Source: Mucilaginibacter empetricola (GTDB lineage: Bacteria; Bacteroidota; Bacteroidia; Sphingobacteriales; Sphingobacteriaceae). Taken from it: a stretch of 64,000 nt of DNA. The stretch spans positions 248,001 through 312,000 of the forward strand of contig NZ_JANUBZ010000004.1 in the NCBI RefSeq assembly GCF_024808665.1. The letters run 5' to 3'. Below are positions 61,770-64,000 of this stretch, in pieces. Numbering within the stretch: position 1 is the first letter of the stretch; the number at the start of each line of letters is the position of its first letter. Made by a program: the position numbers and the translations under genes. Below the pieces are notes generated by a model that worked only from the letters and a program-made list of their open reading frames with translations, was not told where the DNA came from and did no database searches.

Positions 61770-62216
61770 TCAATCTTCTATCGCCTCAATCCCTTGTTCC
61801 TTAAGCCTAGCTAATCCGCCTTTCATTGCTGCCACTTGTTCTGCAGAATGGCCTTGCCAAATGGTGATTTCGCCGACAACCTTGAACGGGTCTTTTGAAC
61901 GGTACGACTTTGTTGGATTACCGGGGAATTTTTTGTCGGTTAAATTAGGATCATCCTCAATTGGGCCAGTTGGTTCTACTAAATATATTCTTTGGCGTGT
62001 TTCGCCCAGGGCCAGTTCGGCACCCCAGATGGCGGCATCGAGCGTGGCGGTTAGGTAGATGTATTTGGCTTTTTCTTTTTGTCCGTAGTTGGAGTTAATG
62101 CCGGTTGTTATAAAGTCGCCTGGCTTTAGGTCGGCCTTTGTGCCGTGGAAATAGGTTTGGGCAAAAGTGGTCGGGGAGGTGTTATTCGGTTTGTTTTCGC
62201 TTTTGTTTGTTTCCAT
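61770..62216 (-). CDS. arr: Rifampin ADP-ribosyltransferase
   Basis: 148 residues, normal for Arr. The enzyme ADP-ribosylates the C23 hydroxyl of rifamycins using NAD. Marker blocks: TYFHGTKADLKPGDFI (His of the NAD pocket), KAKYIYLTATLDAAIWGAELALGE, and VEPTGPIEDDPNLTDKKFPGNPTKSYRS, the highly conserved signature, then VVGEITIWQGH. The enzyme is therefore probably functional and would give intrinsic rifampin tolerance. Flanked by repeat elements on both sides, but the codon style is like that of the neighbours. Confidence 0.95.
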   Translation of the reverse strand: METNKSENKPNNTSPTTFAQTYFHGTKADLKPGDFITTGINSNYGQKEKAKYIYLTATLDAAIWGAELALGETRQRIYLVEPTGPIEDDPNLTDKKFPGNPTKSYRSKDPFKVVGEITIWQGHSAEQVAAMKGGLARLKEQGIEAIED

Positions 62217-62280
62217 TGTGGTTGGTGTGTAGTCGATAAAATTAAATTAAAAAATTTAACTTTTTGCAAACTGATGATTA

Positions 62281-62380
62281 TGCATTTTAGGATTGAGTTA
62301 AGTAATCGTTAAGCGGGACGCTTAAATGTTAGGCATCCAAGCAAAATGCTTGGATGGGCGGATTGCTGCATTTTAGGATT
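62281..62380. repeat. Direct repeats enclosing two perfect hairpins
   Basis: TGCATTTTAGGATT occurs at 62281-62294 and 62367-62380. Between them are hairpins TTAAGCG/CGCTTAA (62309-62325) and CATCCAAGCA/TGCTTGGATG (62334-62356). The second direct repeat ends just 3 bases before the stop codon of the next gene. Confidence 0.65.
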
Positions 62381-62383
62381 AAA

Positions 62384-63427
62384 TTACTTGTAAGCCGGGA
62401 TAATGTACGTTGCAAGGATATCAAAAGCTCTTTTAGCGGTCCAGCTTTCATAGTTGCCTTGTGTAAAAACCACCACCATATTCAGTTTTTTAATGATCAT
62501 GATGTACTGACCACCATTACCCGACGCAAATACCACCGGGTATTCGCCGTTGTTGATTTTAACGGTTTCATTATACCAGTAATAGCCATAATAGGTTTGC
62601 TGAGGTATGGCGGTTTTAGATCGGCTGAATTTAACAAAAGACCAATTATCGGGGATAGGGATAGTTGCTGTAGTAGATGCCCTTAGCCAGGTCTCGGAAA
62701 CTATCCGCTTGCCTTCCCATACACCGTCATCCAGTACCATGCGGCCAATCTTTAGCATATCGGTTGGCAAAATATAAAAGGAACCCGCTGTCATGCCCTG
62801 TCCGGCGGGGTCTACGGTCCAGCGGTAATGGATGATGCCCATAGGGGTGAAAAGATATTTCGCAGCGAAATCCATGATGGAGATACCACTTACTTTGACA
62901 ATAATACCGCTGATGATCATTGGATCGCAGGAGGTATAGTTCCAAACTTTTCCGGGTTCGTTTTTCATTGGCAAGGCGAGCGCAAACTTTACCCAATTAT
63001 TGGTTTGCGTCATGGCCGATTCGCAATCTTTACCATCGTCTGTCCATTCATCGCAGTCAAAGCCCGAACGCATTTCCAGCAGGTCTTTGATTGTCATCAT
63101 TCGCTTGCGCGGATCGCGGGCAAAAGCAGTGTCTTCCGGGAAGAAAGTATAAACCGGCTGGTTAACATCTTTAATTAATCCTTTGTCTATTGCGATACCC
63201 AATAACAGGCTGGTTATCGATTTAAACGAAGAGCGGCTATCGTGCAGCGAATCGGCGGCATAACCGTTAAAATATTGGGCATAAACGGTCTGCCCGCCTT
63301 TGAATATCAATATGCTGTGGATGCCTTTATAACTGCCATCCTGAACGGCTTTGGTCATTTCTTCCAGTTGCGCATAAGTGGCTATATGCGCGGTTAGCAA
63401 TAATAACAGGGCTAAGATTTTTTTCAT
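62384..63427 (-). CDS. Serine beta-lactamase-like hydrolase (class C fold), secreted
   Basis: 347 residues with a signal peptide (cleavage near TYAQ, 20). The SxxK catalytic motif is in SRSSFKSITSLLLG; the YxN position is YTSC (Tyr kept, Asn changed to Ser) in VWNYTSCDPMIISG. Near the C-terminus ASGNGGQYIMII occupies the KTG strand region. Similar proteins are esterases, peptidases or transpeptidase-like enzymes, so drug hydrolysis cannot be assumed. A TATTTTTG box ends 4 bases before the ATG. Confidence 0.87.
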   Translation of the reverse strand: MKKILALLLLLTAHIATYAQLEEMTKAVQDGSYKGIHSILIFKGGQTVYAQYFNGYAADSLHDSRSSFKSITSLLLGIAIDKGLIKDVNQPVYTFFPEDTAFARDPRKRMMTIKDLLEMRSGFDCDEWTDDGKDCESAMTQTNNWVKFALALPMKNEPGKVWNYTSCDPMIISGIIVKVSGISIMDFAAKYLFTPMGIIHYRWTVDPAGQGMTAGSFYILPTDMLKIGRMVLDDGVWEGKRIVSETWLRASTTATIPIPDNWSFVKFSRSKTAIPQQTYYGYYWYNETVKINNGEYPVVFASGNGGQYIMIIKKLNMVVVFTQGNYESWTAKRAFDILATYIIPAYK

Positions 63428-63431
63428 AATA

Positions 63432-63439
63432 CAAAAATA
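63432..63439 (-). promoter_or_regulatory. -7 promoter box of the beta-lactamase-like gene
   Basis: TATTTTTG on the minus strand, 4 bases before the ATG (63427), implying a leaderless mRNA. No TTG at 17-23 bases. Confidence 0.45.
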
Positions 63440-63566
63440 CGGGTGCCGGGAACAATAAAGCGTTTCAACTTATAAAATGGGCGCTGTTTTGAGTGTGAAT
63501 TTTCTTTTTCTAAAAATCCCGACCGTTTCGCAAAGCTAAATCGTCAAAAGATAAACTTTAATCAAA

Positions 63567-64000
63567 ATGCAAAATTTAAAAGACAAAGTAGCCGTAGTAT
63601 TTGCCGCATCGGGCGATATTGCGGGCGCCGTTGCGCGATCATTTTCCCAACACGGCGCAAAAGTTTATGTTACCGCCCGAAACCTCGAAGCCGTAAAAGC
63701 ATTAGCCCAGGAAATTAAGAATAATGGCGGATGGGCAGAAGCCGCCAGGGTTGACGCCACGAATGAGGCCGAAATTGACGATTTCTTGAAAAAAGTAGTT
63801 GCCGACAATGGCCAATTGGATGTTGTATTTAATGGCATCGGGGTTGAGTACAGTGAGATGGGTGGCCGCCCGCCTACAACGATAGCCACTTTTAAGCAGT
63901 TTATGGCGCCGATGGAAAAGATCTGCGGTTCGCAATTTCTTACTTCACGGGTGGCGGCAAAGTATATGATGCAAACCCAATCGGAGGGAACTATTCTGTT
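63567..64000 (+). CDS. Short-chain dehydrogenase/reductase, 3' end outside window
   Basis: The frame opens at ATG 63567 and runs to the window edge (144 codons visible). The opening is MQNLKDKVAVVFAASGDIAGAVARSFSQHGAKVYVTARN; the glycine-rich nucleotide loop reads AASGDIAG in place of the usual GxxxGxG, and the NNAG motif is FNGIG. Both are unusual but keep the general Rossmann pattern. DVVFNGIGVEYSEMGGRPPTT follows. The YxxxK region lies beyond the window. Divergent from the beta-lactamase-like gene. Confidence 0.85.
   Translation, partial: MQNLKDKVAVVFAASGDIAGAVARSFSQHGAKVYVTARNLEAVKALAQEIKNNGGWAEAARVDATNEAEIDDFLKKVVADNGQLDVVFNGIGVEYSEMGGRPPTTIATFKQFMAPMEKICGSQFLTSRVAAKYMMQTQSEGTIL

Noticed and set aside
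61534..62058. 174-codon plus-strand frame
   Set aside because: Runs through repeat elements and antisense to arr.

Overview
The window looks like chromosome of a Bacteroidota member, most likely Sphingobacteriaceae close to Mucilaginibacter or Pedobacter. That rests on three things: gene content (BatA-like and DUF4199 proteins, DUF3857/transglutaminase proteins, GH92 and GH20 enzymes, bTHX), the promoter form TTG-N17-23-TAnnTTTG, and the typical intergenic repeats. The genus is an inference. It is mostly ordinary housekeeping and envelope DNA. I see no phage, transposase, CRISPR array, rRNA, defence island or secondary-metabolite cluster. One tRNA-Ser(GCT) is present.

Layout. 1-5 kb: the end of a GIY-YIG gene, trxB, the very small bTHX gene, a secreted GH20 hexosaminidase and a lipoprotein. 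5.3-10.7 kb (+): a BatA-like membrane protein, a dihydroorotase homologue that has lost its metal ligands, an acidic unknown protein and two DUF4199 membrane proteins. 10.7-20.7 kb (-): rseP, dxr, a GH3-type adenylating enzyme, two GT2 glycosyltransferases, a GT39-like membrane protein, gmhB and a lipoprotein. 20.8-25.5 kb: small and membrane proteins, a DUF2236 oxygenase, a C1-type peptidase and a pterin dehydratase. 25.5-29.8 kb: mutS, an NlpC/P60 lipoprotein, a TMEM175-type channel and a 40-residue membrane peptide. 29.8-37.7 kb (-): a duplicated two-gene cassette of DUF3857/transglutaminase-like proteins, each cassette pairing an intact-triad member with one that has lost Cys and His. 37.9-46.5 kb: a DnaQ-like exonuclease, queG, a polysaccharide deacetylase, a GH92 mannosidase with a Gfo/Idh/MocA oxidoreductase, ruvB and a polyprenol-phosphate mannose synthase. 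46.5-56 kb: a POT transporter, a thiolase, a PgpH-like HD protein, tRNA-Ser, a GIY-YIG protein and an M13 peptidase. 56-64 kb: an accessory stress block with AraC, MerR-TipAS and ArsR regulators, a Tat-exported nitroreductase-like protein, an SDR-PhzF pair, Arr rifampin ADP-ribosyltransferase, a serine beta-lactamase-like protein and a truncated SDR.

Two signals run beyond the gene list. First, many intergenic gaps are filled by degenerate tandem 'word' arrays with a strict 7- or 8-base period (words like GATTAGT, GATTCAA, CATTCCG, ATGTGCAG). At three loci they form inverted pairs of arms. They sit alongside longer palindromic elements ending in TGTCA/TGACA. Second, pseudoenzymes recur: the metal-ligand-less dihydroorotase, two triad-less transglutaminase-like proteins, and an SDR without YxxxK. 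Several genes also have a TAnnTTTG box only 4-7 bases before the ATG, which suggests leaderless transcripts.
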